Shown: piece by piece, positions 32,727 through 42,130 of the stretch | Position numbering within the stretch: position 1 is the first letter of the stretch | Layout: every line of letters begins with the position of its first letter | Origin: Viridibacterium silvisoli | Lineage (GTDB): Bacteria > Pseudomonadota > Gammaproteobacteria > Burkholderiales > Rhodocyclaceae | Assembly: GCF_036017035.1 (NCBI RefSeq) | Contig: NZ_JAYXHS010000004.1 | Location: forward strand, 372,001 to 436,000 | Reading direction: 5' to 3' | Length of the DNA stretch: 64,000 nt | The notes under the pieces: model-generated | The model's database searches: none | Seen by the model: the letters and a program-made list of their open reading frames with translations, nothing else | What the model was told of the DNA's origin: nothing | Translations under genes and position numbers: made by a program

Positions 32727-33860
32727 TCAAGCCTTGGGTGAAGGCACATCCTGCTTGCCCTCCGGCGCCAGTCCTGCAATGCGCGGCGCGTCTGGCGTGA
32801 TGTCAGCGTTCTGGGCACGCTGACGCAAGGCATGGTCGATCAACACCAGAGCAAGCATCGCCTCAGCTATGGGCGTAGCGCGGATGCCCACGCACGGGTC
32901 GTGCCGCCCCGTTGTCATCATCATCACCGACTCGTTGTTCTTGTCGACCGAACGACGCTCTTGCGGGATCGACGAGGTGGGCTTGATCGCCATCGCAACG
33001 CGAATATCCTGGCCGGATGAAATCCCGCCGAGCACGCCACCCGCGTGATTCGACAGAAAGCCCGCAGGCGTCAGCTCATCACCGTGATAGCTGCCGCGTT
33101 GCGCAATCGTATCGAAGCCATCGCCAATCTCTACGCCTTTCACCGCGTTGATGCTCATCATTGCGTAAGCAATGTCTGCATCCAGACGGTCATAGACGGG
33201 CTCGCCCCAACCAGGCGGCACGTTCGTCGCGATCACCTCGATGCGCGCACCAATCGAATCGCGTTCGCTGCGGATCTTGTCCATGTATTCCTCGAGCTGC
33301 GGCACGATGTCGGCATTCGGCGCAAAGAATGCGTTTTCTGTCACGTACTCCCAGCCTGCGAAGGGAATCCTGATTTCGCCAAGCTGGCTCATCCAGCCAC
33401 GGATCACGATGCCGAACTTTTCACTCAGCCATTTCTTGGCGATTGCGCCGGCGGCAACACGCACCGCCGTCTCCCGCGCTGAAGAACGGCCACCACCACG
33501 GTAGTCACGTACACCATACTTGTGCGCATACGCATAGTCGGCATGGCCGGGGCGGAAGGTGTTCATGATCTTGGAGTAGTCGCCGCTTCGTTGATCCTGG
33601 TTGCGGATCAGCAGCGCAATGGGGGTACCTGTCGTCTTGCCTTCGAACACGCCGGAGAGAATCTCCACGGTATCTGGCTCTTTGCGTTGCGTGACGTGGC
33701 GCGAAGTACCGGGCTTGCGACGGTCTAGCTCCAGCTGGATATCGGCCTCACTGAGCACCAGCCCGGGCGGGCAGCCATCGACCACGCAGCCAATTGCAGC
33801 GCCGTGGGATTCGCCGAACGAAGTAACGGTAAAGAGCGTGCCGATTGTGCTGCCTGACAT
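32727..33860 (-). CDS. aroC: chorismate synthase
   Basis: Last shared step of aromatic synthesis: converts EPSP (the AroA product, also encoded here) to chorismate using reduced FMN. 377 residues. Signatures: GESHGAAIGCVVDGCPPG, RPGHADYAYAHKYGVRDYRGG, GRSSARETAVRVAAGAIA, and RHDPCVGIRATPIAEAM with the flavin-site histidine. Followed closely by the M48 peptidase gene; 173 bases separate it from ilvN. Confidence 0.97.
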   Translation of the reverse strand: MSGSTIGTLFTVTSFGESHGAAIGCVVDGCPPGLVLSEADIQLELDRRKPGTSRHVTQRKEPDTVEILSGVFEGKTTGTPIALLIRNQDQRSGDYSKIMNTFRPGHADYAYAHKYGVRDYRGGGRSSARETAVRVAAGAIAKKWLSEKFGIVIRGWMSQLGEIRIPFAGWEYVTENAFFAPNADIVPQLEEYMDKIRSERDSIGARIEVIATNVPPGWGEPVYDRLDADIAYAMMSINAVKGVEIGDGFDTIAQRGSYHGDELTPAGFLSNHAGGVLGGISSGQDIRVAMAIKPTSSIPQERRSVDKNNESVMMMTTGRHDPCVGIRATPIAEAMLALVLIDHALRQRAQNADITPDAPRIAGLAPEGKQDVPSPKA

Positions 33861-33977
33861 GAAGGCGATTCCTGATGACGGGTGATGGGCGAAGACGCCT
33901 GAGGGACGCAGATTTTAACATGCTAGACAGGCGTCCCTCGATCAGAGTCGAGACATCGCCCAGGCCCAGAAAACATC

Positions 33978-34005
33978 AAGGCCCACAAATCGCTTTGTGA
34001 GCCTT
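33978..34005 (-). terminator. probable terminator after ilvN
   Basis: On the - strand AAGGCTCACAAA (34005-33994), loop GCGA, TTTGTGGGCCTT (33989-33978), with one mismatch in 12 pairs; GATGTTTTC follows, a modest U-run. It lies 28 bases after the ilvN stop and precedes aroC. Confidence 0.6.
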
Positions 34006-34033
34006 GGGTTGACCAGCGTCTTGCCGGAGAAAA

Positions 34034-34363
34034 TTACGCGAAGAAGGATTCCAGCTGCTCGAAGACACGGTGGTTCGCGCCGTGGCGTGACACCGACAAC
34101 ACATCTTCAAGCTTGGCGACCTGACTGACCATCTGCGGCAGTCGCTCATCCTCCCGCACCAGCAGCCAGATACGACTTTGCGTACCGTCGCCCACGGGCA
34201 TGCACAGGATGCCTTCTACATTGAACGCGCGCCGCGCGAACAAGCCAGAGACATGCGACATGACACCCGGGTGATTGCGGACGGTGAGTTCGAGGACGGC
34301 TTTTGCAAAGCCGCCATCGTTTGCCGTTGCATCCTTCACTTCCATTGCGATCGCACTACTCAT
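34034..34363 (-). CDS. ilvN: acetolactate synthase I, small (regulatory) subunit
   Basis: ACT-domain regulatory subunit that gives valine sensitivity. 109 residues, the short form like E. coli IlvN (about 96), unlike the ~160-residue IlvH found in most betaproteobacteria. VLELTVRNHPGVMSHVSGLF and ARRAFNVEGILCMP match the AHAS I small subunit closely. One base separates it from the ilvB stop and a full GGAGG precedes it. Expression likely follows the valine attenuator upstream of ilvB. Confidence 0.94.
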   Translation of the reverse strand: MSSAIAMEVKDATANDGGFAKAVLELTVRNHPGVMSHVSGLFARRAFNVEGILCMPVGDGTQSRIWLLVREDERLPQMVSQVAKLEDVLSVSRHGANHRVFEQLESFFA

Positions 34364-34364
34364 A

Positions 34365-36029
34365 TCAGCCTCCGATCATTTCGATATTGGATTTGCCCGG
34401 AGGCACGAATGGCAGCACCTTGGCTTCGACGTCGATCGAGCAGTGGATCAGGCACGGGCCACGACGATTGAGTTCCTCGGCCAATGCGGCACGCGGGTCG
34501 TCCACCTTGTCCAGATCAAGCGCGCCAATGCCGAAGCCTTCAGCGATCTTCACGAAGTCCGTACGCGTCTTGTAGTTCACTGCAAAGAAGCGCTTGTCGT
34601 AAAGCATGTCCTGCTGCTGATACACCATACCCAGCGTCTGGTTGTTCATCAGGATCACCTTCACATTGGCCTGCTCGTCGGCCATCGTGGCGAACTCCTG
34701 GATGTTCATCTTCAGACTGCCGTCACCGGAGAAGCACACCACGGTGGCTTCGGGCTGCGCGATCGCAGCCCCAAGTGCTGCCGGCATGCCGAAGCCCATC
34801 GTGCCGAGACCGCCAGAGGTAAGCAGCTGACGGGGACGGTTGATCGGATAAGCCTGCGCTACCCACATCTGGTGCTGCCCCACGTCAGTGGAGATGAACG
34901 CGTCATCATCGAGCGCCTCTGCGACCGCCGCAATCAGGCCGTAGTGTGTGCGTGGATCCTCGACGCCAGGCGTCTTGAGCGGATGCGCTTGACGCAACTC
35001 ATCCATACGCGCGAGCCAGGGTTTGCGCAGTTGAACCTGCACCAGCGGCAAGAGTGTCTTCAACACTTCACCGACGTCGCCACAGATGCCCACATGCGGA
35101 CGCTTGATCTTACCCAGTTCCGCCGGATCGATATCGATGTGGATGATGGCCGCATTCGGGCAGAACTTCTCGGCCTTGCCGATGGCTCTGTCATCAAAAC
35201 GCGCACCGAGCACGATCAACAGATCGGACTCTTGCAGAATGTAGTTCGTATACGCCGCGCCATGCATGCCCAACATGCCCAGCGACAGCGGGTGATCGGA
35301 CGGCATCGCGCCGAGCCCCATCAGCGTCATCGTGGTCGGCAGACCTGCCTGCTCAGCCAGCACGACGGCCTGCGCGGACGCGTTGGCATTGATGATGCCG
35401 CCACCGAGATACAGCACAGGCGTCTTCGCAGCGTTGATCAGTTCTGCTGCACGGCGCACGTCATCGAGGTCGACCTGTGGCGCGGCATCCAGCTGCGCCG
35501 CCTCAGGCAAGGTATCGATTTCTATGAAGGCGTTCTGCACATCCTTTGGAATGTCGACCCAAACCGGGCCCGGACGGCCTGACTCGGCAAGACGGAAAGC
35601 TTCCGGGATCACGTGCAAGAGGTCAGCGACGTTGCGCACAAGGTAATTGTGCTTGGTGATCGGAATGGAGATGCCGTAGGTATCGACTTCCTGGAAGGCA
35701 TCGGTGCCGATCATGGCTTGCGGCACCTGCGCGGTGATGCACACCAAGGGAATCGAGTCGAGCTTGGCGTCAGCGATGGCCGTAACGAGATTCGTCGCGC
35801 CGGGACCGCTGGAGGCCATACAGACAGCGGCCTTGCCCGTTGCGCGGGCCATACCCTGCGCGATGAAACCGGCGCCTTGTTCATGACGCGCCAGTACGTG
35901 GCGAATCGTGTCGCGTTCAGCGAAGGCATCGTATAGCGGCAAGGCCGCGCCGCCCGGAATGCCGGTTACTGTGGTGATGCCGTGCTGCTCGAGCAACCTG
36001 ACAACGAGTTGTGCACCTGTAATACGCAT
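34365..36029 (-). CDS. ilvB: acetolactate synthase I, large (catalytic) subunit
   Basis: ThDP/FAD enzyme making 2-acetolactate or 2-aceto-2-hydroxybutyrate for valine, leucine and isoleucine. 554 residues. Catalytic glutamate region ARHEQGAGFIAQGMAR; IGTDAFQEVDTYGISIPITKH; ThDP motif CFSGDGSLKMNIQEFAT..NN. Many stretches follow E. coli IlvB (AHAS I), down to the C-terminal VPPG..N.EM ending. ATG 36029 has GGAG seven bases upstream; the longer frame to 36062 enters the leader. Preceded by a valine-rich leader peptide and terminator. Confidence 0.95.
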   Translation of the reverse strand: MRITGAQLVVRLLEQHGITTVTGIPGGAALPLYDAFAERDTIRHVLARHEQGAGFIAQGMARATGKAAVCMASSGPGATNLVTAIADAKLDSIPLVCITAQVPQAMIGTDAFQEVDTYGISIPITKHNYLVRNVADLLHVIPEAFRLAESGRPGPVWVDIPKDVQNAFIEIDTLPEAAQLDAAPQVDLDDVRRAAELINAAKTPVLYLGGGIINANASAQAVVLAEQAGLPTTMTLMGLGAMPSDHPLSLGMLGMHGAAYTNYILQESDLLIVLGARFDDRAIGKAEKFCPNAAIIHIDIDPAELGKIKRPHVGICGDVGEVLKTLLPLVQVQLRKPWLARMDELRQAHPLKTPGVEDPRTHYGLIAAVAEALDDDAFISTDVGQHQMWVAQAYPINRPRQLLTSGGLGTMGFGMPAALGAAIAQPEATVVCFSGDGSLKMNIQEFATMADEQANVKVILMNNQTLGMVYQQQDMLYDKRFFAVNYKTRTDFVKIAEGFGIGALDLDKVDDPRAALAEELNRRGPCLIHCSIDVEAKVLPFVPPGKSNIEMIGG

Positions 36030-36125
36030 ACAAATTCTCCGAGATACCAAAGCAATGTCCATTTGCAGAGCACGACGCGCTGCTGCTGGATCAATCGGAC
36101 GGGGAATTTGAGAGACTACAGAAAG

Positions 36126-36158
36126 AAAAAACCCCGCCCGGCTTGCGCCGGCGGGGTT
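36126..36158 (-). terminator. attenuator terminator upstream of ilvB
   Basis: On the - strand AACCCCGCC (36158-36150), inner GGC-GCAA-GCC, one bulged G, GGCGGGGTT (36138-36130), with six T at 36131-36126. A very strong terminator 97 bases before ilvB. Its 5' arm can instead pair with sequence at the end of the leader ORF: CGGCGC (36150-36145) with GCGCCG (36194-36189), and CCCCG (36156-36152) with CGGGG (36185-36181). Confidence 0.92.
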
Positions 36159-36185
36159 GAAATCCTTGAGTCTGACTCGTCCCCG

Positions 36186-36287
36186 TTACGGCGCGTTGCC
36201 GCCTACACCTACTACGCGTACTACGACGACAGATACCGCAACGAGTGCGGTAAGAGCGGGTAGAGACGAGGAGAAGATGGAGTTCAC
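36186..36287 (-). CDS. IvbL-like valine-rich leader peptide of ilvBN
   Basis: 33 codons from GTG 36287 to TAA 36188-36186. The encoded peptide begins MNSIFSSSLPALTALVAV and ends SVVVVRVVGVGGNAP: nine valines, four of them in one run, and three leucines. The C-terminal half mirrors the E. coli ilvB leader peptide (VVVVRVV..., ending GNAP). An in-frame TAA nine bases upstream excludes a much longer ORF; no ATG is available and the Shine-Dalgarno is weak. The antiterminator 5' strand spans its last codons and stop, and a terminator follows, so ribosome stalling at valine (and perhaps leucine) codons should relieve termination. Confidence 0.88.
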   Translation of the reverse strand: MNSIFSSSLPALTALVAVSVVVVRVVGVGGNAP

Positions 36288-36472
36288 GAGTAATTAGCCA
36301 AACAGAAGTGAGAAACGCAGTTGCATTCAAGCATAGAACTCGACGCCCTGCAAGGAAGCTTTGTGGCGCACCCGCACGGAAGTCGCGGATATTTCACGAG
36401 GTTTTCAAAAAATCCTACAACTCTGCGTGCGGACCGCTCGCTGGAAACCGCGCAGCTGCTTGTTTTGCCAGT

Positions 36473-38152
36473 TCAGGCAGCCTTCTTGCCAGGCTCGTCA
36501 CGCAAAGCCCGGCGGAGAATTTTTCCGACGTTGGTTTTTGGCAACTCGTCGCGGAATTCAAACAAGCGCGGCACCTTGTACCCCGTCAGGTTGGCTTTGC
36601 AATGTGCGATCAGGTCTTCCGTGGTCAGGCTCTTGTCCTTGCGCACGACAAAAACCTTGACCGCTTCGCCCGAGCGCTCGTCCGGCACGCCGATCGCCGC
36701 GACCTCCAGTACGCCGGGGTGGGTTGCAATCACGTCCTCCACTTCGTTCGGATAGACATTGAAGCCGGACACCAGAATCATGTCTTTCTTGCGATCCACG
36801 ATACGGATGAAGCCCTTGTCATCCATCGTCGCAATATCACCCGTCCGCAGATAACCATCTGCCGTCATCACCCGGGCCGTTTCATCAGGGTGGTTGTAGT
36901 AGCCCTTCATGACTTGCGGACCACGCACACACAACTCACCGGCTTGATCCAGACCGAGCTCATTGCCATCATCGTCGCGGATCGAAATTTCGGTTGATGA
37001 GATCGGCAAACCGATGGAGTGATTGAAGCGCTCGAGGTCGATCGGATTGATACACACGGCTGGAGATGTTTCGGTCAAGCCGTAGGCTTCGCGCAACGTG
37101 CTGCCCGTGACCTTTTTCCATTTCTCCGCAACTGCCTGCTGTACGGCCATCCCGCCGCCCAAGGCGCACTTGAGCGTCGAAAAGTCCAGCTTTGCAAAGC
37201 CCTCGCTGTTCAGGAGCGCATTGAACAGGGTATTGACGCCGGTAATGACCGTGAACGGGTATTTGCCAAGTTCCTTCACGAAACCGGGAATGTCGCGTGG
37301 ATTGGTGATCAGTACGTTGGTGGCGCCAATCTTCAGGAAGGTCAGGCAGTTCGCTGTCAGCGAAAAGATGTGATACAGCGGCAAAGCCGTGATGATCAGC
37401 TCGACGCCCTCATCGATACAAGGCTTGATCCACGCGTGTGCCTGCTGCAGATTGGCGATGATGTTGCCGTGGGTGAGCATCGCCCCTTTTGCTACGCCGG
37501 TCGTACCGCCCGTGTATTGGAGAAACGCAATATCCGCATGCGTAACGGTCGCCTTGCGCAGGCTGTGGCGAGCGCCCTCTTGCAGCACGCTGCCGAAACG
37601 GATGTGGCCGGGCAAGGACCACGCAGGCACGAGCTTCTTGACGTGTCGCACGACCAGATCGACGACCGTCCCTTTGAGACCGCCCAGCATGGCGCCAAGA
37701 CTGGTCACAACGACATGTTTCACCCGGGTATTGGCAATGACCGAGGTCAGCGTGTGAGCGAAGTTCTCGAGGATGACGATGACTTCGGCGCCCGAGTCAT
37801 TCAGCTGATGCTCGAGCTCACGAGGCGTGTATAGCGGATTGCAATTGACGATCGTGTAGCCGGCGCGTAAAGCACCGAACATGGCGATGGGGTACTGCAG
37901 CACATTGGGCATCATCAGTGCCACGCGAGTGCCCGCTGGCAGATTCAGCGAGGACTGCAACCATGAGCCGAATTGTGCGGAAAGCCGATCCAGCTCGCGA
38001 TAACTGATCGATTTGCCCATATTGATATAGGCGGCGCGATCCGGCCAGCGCGCAACGCTGCGCTCGAACAGATCGCCGATCGACGAGAATTCATTGACGT
38101 CGACTTCCGCGGGAACTCCCGGCGGATAGCTCTTCAGCCAGACCTTTTCCAC
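36473..38152 (-). CDS. fadD: long-chain-fatty-acid-CoA ligase
   Basis: Membrane-associated acyl-CoA synthetase activating fatty acids for beta-oxidation or lipid synthesis. 559 residues. ATP/AMP signature YTGGTTGVAKGAMLTHGN, A5 region REAYGLTETSPAVCINP, GYLRTGDIATMDD, FACS motif DRKKDMILVSGFNVYPNEVEDV and the C-terminal lysine in PKTNVGKILRR. Start is GTG 38152 with GGAGGAGA upstream. The stop is 185 bases before the ilvB leader on the same strand; the CBS gene lies just upstream. Confidence 0.95.
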   Translation of the reverse strand: MEKVWLKSYPPGVPAEVDVNEFSSIGDLFERSVARWPDRAAYINMGKSISYRELDRLSAQFGSWLQSSLNLPAGTRVALMMPNVLQYPIAMFGALRAGYTIVNCNPLYTPRELEHQLNDSGAEVIVILENFAHTLTSVIANTRVKHVVVTSLGAMLGGLKGTVVDLVVRHVKKLVPAWSLPGHIRFGSVLQEGARHSLRKATVTHADIAFLQYTGGTTGVAKGAMLTHGNIIANLQQAHAWIKPCIDEGVELIITALPLYHIFSLTANCLTFLKIGATNVLITNPRDIPGFVKELGKYPFTVITGVNTLFNALLNSEGFAKLDFSTLKCALGGGMAVQQAVAEKWKKVTGSTLREAYGLTETSPAVCINPIDLERFNHSIGLPISSTEISIRDDDGNELGLDQAGELCVRGPQVMKGYYNHPDETARVMTADGYLRTGDIATMDDKGFIRIVDRKKDMILVSGFNVYPNEVEDVIATHPGVLEVAAIGVPDERSGEAVKVFVVRKDKSLTTEDLIAHCKANLTGYKVPRLFEFRDELPKTNVGKILRRALRDEPGKKAA

Positions 38153-38241
38153 TGCTGTCTCCTCCGTCGTCGCGGATGGGTTTTGTATCTTGCTACGCTA
38201 CTACTGACAGTGTTAACGGCTGGATCAATCGCAGACTGAAC

Positions 38242-38715
38242 TCAACCTGCAGCCGCCTTGCTCTCACCGGAGATCTCGTCTTCTTCCGGCCAGTTGCGGA
38301 TATAGCTCTTGAGCATCTTGTTCTCGAAGCTTTTCTCCTCGAGCATCGCGCGCGCCACATCATGAAACGAAATAACGCCCTGAAGCACGTCACCATCCAT
38401 GACAGGAAGATAGCGTTGATGATGTTCCACGATCAGGCGCTGCAGTTCTTCCACTTCCATATCAGGAGAGGCGACGACTGGTTTGGCGATCATTGCGCCG
38501 CTGACTTTGGCTTCGCGCCAGTTCATGCCAACACGCTTGAGCGCCGACAGCATCTCGCGGAAAGTCAGCAAGCCGACCATCTTGCCGTCTTCGACGACGA
38601 CGACAGAGCCGATGTCGAGATCAGTCATGGTCGTTACAGCTTCCTGCAAGGTGTGCTGTGGGCCGACGGTGTAAAGAACGCTGCCCTTGAGCGCCAGGAT
38701 TTCACTAACCAGCAT
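38242..38715 (-). CDS. CBS-domain pair protein
   Basis: 157 residues holding two CBS motifs (about 8-60 and 73-128), with VGPQHTLQEAVTTMTDLDIGS and YLPVMDGDVLQGVISFHDVARAM, and a charged tail. Such stand-alone pairs bind adenosyl ligands (AMP, ATP, SAM) and act as energy or metabolite sensors. The start has a long GGGGAGAAGGA. Lies 89 bases upstream of fadD; a link to fatty-acid activation is only suggested by position. Confidence 0.9.
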   Translation of the reverse strand: MLVSEILALKGSVLYTVGPQHTLQEAVTTMTDLDIGSVVVVEDGKMVGLLTFREMLSALKRVGMNWREAKVSGAMIAKPVVASPDMEVEELQRLIVEHHQRYLPVMDGDVLQGVISFHDVARAMLEEKSFENKMLKSYIRNWPEEDEISGESKAAAG

Positions 38716-38845
38716 TTCCTTCTCCCCAAACTCTTTTCATCATTGAATCGTTAGAGTGCCTTTATGGCGCAATTGTTTCGAATGGTATTGCATGCGAGCG
38801 ATTCAGGATATCCATAAAGACCATCACTCGCCCTCTAGAACGCCC

Positions 38846-41800
38846 TTAAAACACGACCTCCTGCTCGCTACCATCGGTGAACACCAGCAGTGCCCGCACC
38901 GGCCGACCCTTGGCAAACGCTTGCAAGGCCCGTCGATACTCCCCGAGCTGCAGCTCGTATTGCGCCATCGGCGCCCCGTCCGGGCTGCCACTCTTGTAAT
39001 CCAGCACCCAGATTTCGTCGTCAAACTCGACCCAGCGGTCGATCCGGCCGAGCTGATTGGCCGCGGCGAGAAAGCTGCCTTCATTGACGGCACGCAGGTA
39101 TCGGGTCGGATCGAAAAAACGCTGCAGCGAGGGGCGCGCCAGGATGGCTTGCGCGCTGCGACGTATCCCCTCCTCTACCTCCGGCAAGGGCAAGCCGGAC
39201 AGGGCTGCCTCAAGCCAGGCATGCATTTCCCGCCCGAAGGCCATGCCCGCCTCACTCTTTGACTTCGGAGCGGCTTGCTTTTGAATCTGCTCACCAATTC
39301 TCGGCACCTGTCGGAGCGACCGTTCAGCGCTGGTTACGCGAGCAACGCCCTCCCCGGGCTGCAGCGCAGCCGGCGCCACGACCATGCTGCCTGTGCGACC
39401 GTTCTCCACCCCCATTTGCGTCAGGGCTGCAGCAAGGCGCTTCCAGGGCGTCACTGCGTTCTGCGTACGTGCGGGCTCAATGCCACTGACAATCAGCACC
39501 TGCTCTGCGCGCGTAATGGCCACGTAAAGCAGGTTCAGCTCCTCGCGCTCGGCAGCAAGTTTCTCGGCCTCCAGCAGTTCCGCCCTGCAAGGGCCCGCTT
39601 CGCCCAGACGACCGAGCAAGGAGAAGTGCTGCGGCGCGCGGGCATCTTCCGGCCAGGCCATGGCGATGCTGTAGCCGTCCCCGTTTCGCGGCGGGGCGTT
39701 GGCATCGATGATCCAGACGATGGGCGCTTCCAGCCCTTTCGAACCGTGAATGGTCATGATGCGCACACGCCCGCGCTCGGTCTCGCCGCCAGCCGCTGCA
39801 ACCAGGCCTTCGTCAGGCGCTTCTTCGTCGGAGCCGGACAGGCGCCGCAGTTCGTCCACAAAGCGCGTCAGGCTCGGATAGCGTCCGGCGTCCACATTCA
39901 ATGCCAGCTCGAGCAAGGCTTCGAGATTGGCGTGCACGCCCGGCCACAGCGCTGACGGTACGGCGGCACGACAGCGCGCAAACCAGTCGGATTCATGAAA
40001 GATACGGTCAATCAAGTCATGCGCCGGCAGGTACGCCGACGCAGCAAGCCAGTCACGTAGCAAACCCACTGCGCGTTGCATGCCGGCATGCCTCTCTGCA
40101 GCCAGGCGCTGCAGCGCAGACCACCAGACATTGCCAGCGCCCGAAATTGCCAACAGATCTTCATCCGTGAGATCAAAGGCCGGAGTACGCAGCGCATGTG
40201 CCAGCTGCAGATTGTCCGCAGGGTCAGCGAGGAAGCGCAGCACCGCGAGCAGGTCTTGCGCTTCCAGCGTTTCGAGCAAACCGCCGCGCCCGGGGCTCAC
40301 AAACGGGATACCCGCTGCACGCAAGGCGGCTTCATAAGTCGCGAGCTGGGTTTTACGCCGCGTGAGAATGAGGATGTCGCTGTAGCGTGCGGGACGATCC
40401 CTGCCTCCTTTGCCACGCACCGACAGATGACCCACCATCTCGCCGATGCGCCCTGCCAGCAAGGAGGCTTCTTCGGCGCGACGCAAATCCTCTTGCTCCA
40501 CACGTGGCGCTTGCAGCGGATAGCGAATCAGCGATGCCTGCTCGACCGCCGCTTCGTCTGACGACAGCGCAATCAGCGGCAAGACCTCGACTCGCGATGG
40601 CCAGTCCGCACGTTCCGCTGTCTGCGGGACGAAGCCCGCCATCTGTGCTTCGCTGAACACGGCGTTGACGAGTTGCACGATGCCCTCGGCATTGCGGAAG
40701 GTATGCGCATTACCGAGGCGAAGTGCGCCGAACTCGCGTTCGAAATACTCCGCTGCCGCGGTGAACAATTTGGGCTCGGCACGACGGAAGCGGTAGATGG
40801 ATTGCTTCGGATCGCCCACGAGGAATACGGTTGGCCGCGCCACGCCCATATCCGTGTAAGCATCGAGCCAGCCGCGCAGGATGCGCCACTGCAGCGGATT
40901 CGTATCCTGGAACTCGTCGAGCAGGATGTGTTTGTAGCGTGCATCCAGGCGAGCCTGCAGCCAGGCGCCGCTAGCTTCACGCGCCAACAGCGTGTCGATC
41001 TCTGCTTCGAGATCAGAGAAATCCATCACACGACGCGAGCGCTTGAGCGCATCAAGCTTGTCGAGCAAGGCTTGACCCACTTGCAAGGCATGACGATTGA
41101 AAGCCGCGGTGTACTGATCCTGCAATGCGCCGAGCGCCGCAATCAGGTGGGCACTCCAGTCTTCGTGCAGTGCCAGGAAGCGTGCTTCGCCGCCTTCACC
41201 CAGGCGCTTGAGTTGTGCGCCAGAAGATTTGCGTTTGCGCGGCTCTTGCGCCGCAGTGAGAAAGGCCGGGCGTACTGCCTCAAAGCCAGCTCGGAGCATG
41301 GCCTCGTCGGATGCCTGGCGTAAGTCTACGACCGCTTGCGCCAACGCATTGCCGAGCGCTTTATCTCCATCGGTGTTCTGCCCGAGCAGGCGCGCGAATT
41401 CCTCCAGCTCATTCAATCGCGACGTCGTGAAGCAGTCGGCCAGCGGATTGGCTCCTTCACCAAAAGTGACGGCCAGCCAACGCTCGATCCCCTCCGCGCC
41501 ACCCTGCTCGCTCAACCACACATGCCACTCGGCTCGGCGCTCGACGAAAGCCTTCAGCAATTTGCGCGTACTGTGCGCGCCCAGGGATTCATACAGCCAC
41601 AGCAGCGACTGAGCGAGCGGAGCTTCTGGCGCACGCGCGCAGTCCGCCGCGACCGCAGCCCAGGCTTCATCCAGCAAGCTACCCGCAGCATCGTCCAGCG
41701 TGCGGCCAGCCAGCCCGCTATCGAGCGGCGCACCAGACAAGAGCCGAGCAAACCAGCCATGGAATGTCGTGATCGTGATCGCCGGCATGGCCTGCAGTGT

Positions 41801-42130
41801 GGCCTCGAACAAACCACGAGCGCGCGGCAAGAGAGCCTGCGCTTCGTCTTGCGCAAGGCCCCGGTCGACGAGCATTGCCAGGGCCTGATCGGCAGGCGCC
41901 GTTGCGAGCGTCATCAAGAGACTGCGCAGGCGGGCCTCGATTTCGCGAGCGGCCTTGCGTGTGTAGGTGATCGCCAGGATCTCGCCGGGCTTCACGCCGG
42001 CCAGCAAAAGGCGCAGCAAACGCGATGACAGCAGCCAGGTCTTGCCACTGCCCGCGCAAGCCTCGACGGCTACGCTACGAGCCGGATCGAGCGCAAGGAA
42101 ACGGTCTCGTTGACGCTGCTCGGCGCTCAT
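38846..42130 (-). CDS. addA: AddA-type helicase-nuclease (UvrD-like, RecB-type nuclease)
   Basis: Helicase/nuclease subunit of the AddAB-type double-strand-break processing enzyme, an alternative to RecBCD. 1094 residues: Walker A ACAGSGKTWLL, ITYTRKAAREIEARL, motif II LLDEFQDTNPLQW, VGDPKQSIYRFR, then C-terminal superfamily-1 motifs (IMTHGSKGLEAPIVW-like MTIHGSKGLEAPIV and LLYVAITRAE) and a RecB-like nuclease (GRIDRWV, VLDYKSG, YELQLGEYRRAL). The start at 42130 overlaps the addB stop by four bases (ATGA); the longer frame to 42178 lies inside addB. Confidence 0.92.
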   Translation of the reverse strand: MSAEQRQRDRFLALDPARSVAVEACAGSGKTWLLSSRLLRLLLAGVKPGEILAITYTRKAAREIEARLRSLLMTLATAPADQALAMLVDRGLAQDEAQALLPRARGLFEATLQAMPAITITTFHGWFARLLSGAPLDSGLAGRTLDDAAGSLLDEAWAAVAADCARAPEAPLAQSLLWLYESLGAHSTRKLLKAFVERRAEWHVWLSEQGGAEGIERWLAVTFGEGANPLADCFTTSRLNELEEFARLLGQNTDGDKALGNALAQAVVDLRQASDEAMLRAGFEAVRPAFLTAAQEPRKRKSSGAQLKRLGEGGEARFLALHEDWSAHLIAALGALQDQYTAAFNRHALQVGQALLDKLDALKRSRRVMDFSDLEAEIDTLLAREASGAWLQARLDARYKHILLDEFQDTNPLQWRILRGWLDAYTDMGVARPTVFLVGDPKQSIYRFRRAEPKLFTAAAEYFEREFGALRLGNAHTFRNAEGIVQLVNAVFSEAQMAGFVPQTAERADWPSRVEVLPLIALSSDEAAVEQASLIRYPLQAPRVEQEDLRRAEEASLLAGRIGEMVGHLSVRGKGGRDRPARYSDILILTRRKTQLATYEAALRAAGIPFVSPGRGGLLETLEAQDLLAVLRFLADPADNLQLAHALRTPAFDLTDEDLLAISGAGNVWWSALQRLAAERHAGMQRAVGLLRDWLAASAYLPAHDLIDRIFHESDWFARCRAAVPSALWPGVHANLEALLELALNVDAGRYPSLTRFVDELRRLSGSDEEAPDEGLVAAAGGETERGRVRIMTIHGSKGLEAPIVWIIDANAPPRNGDGYSIAMAWPEDARAPQHFSLLGRLGEAGPCRAELLEAEKLAAEREELNLLYVAITRAEQVLIVSGIEPARTQNAVTPWKRLAAALTQMGVENGRTGSMVVAPAALQPGEGVARVTSAERSLRQVPRIGEQIQKQAAPKSKSEAGMAFGREMHAWLEAALSGLPLPEVEEGIRRSAQAILARPSLQRFFDPTRYLRAVNEGSFLAAANQLGRIDRWVEFDDEIWVLDYKSGSPDGAPMAQYELQLGEYRRALQAFAKGRPVRALLVFTDGSEQEVVF

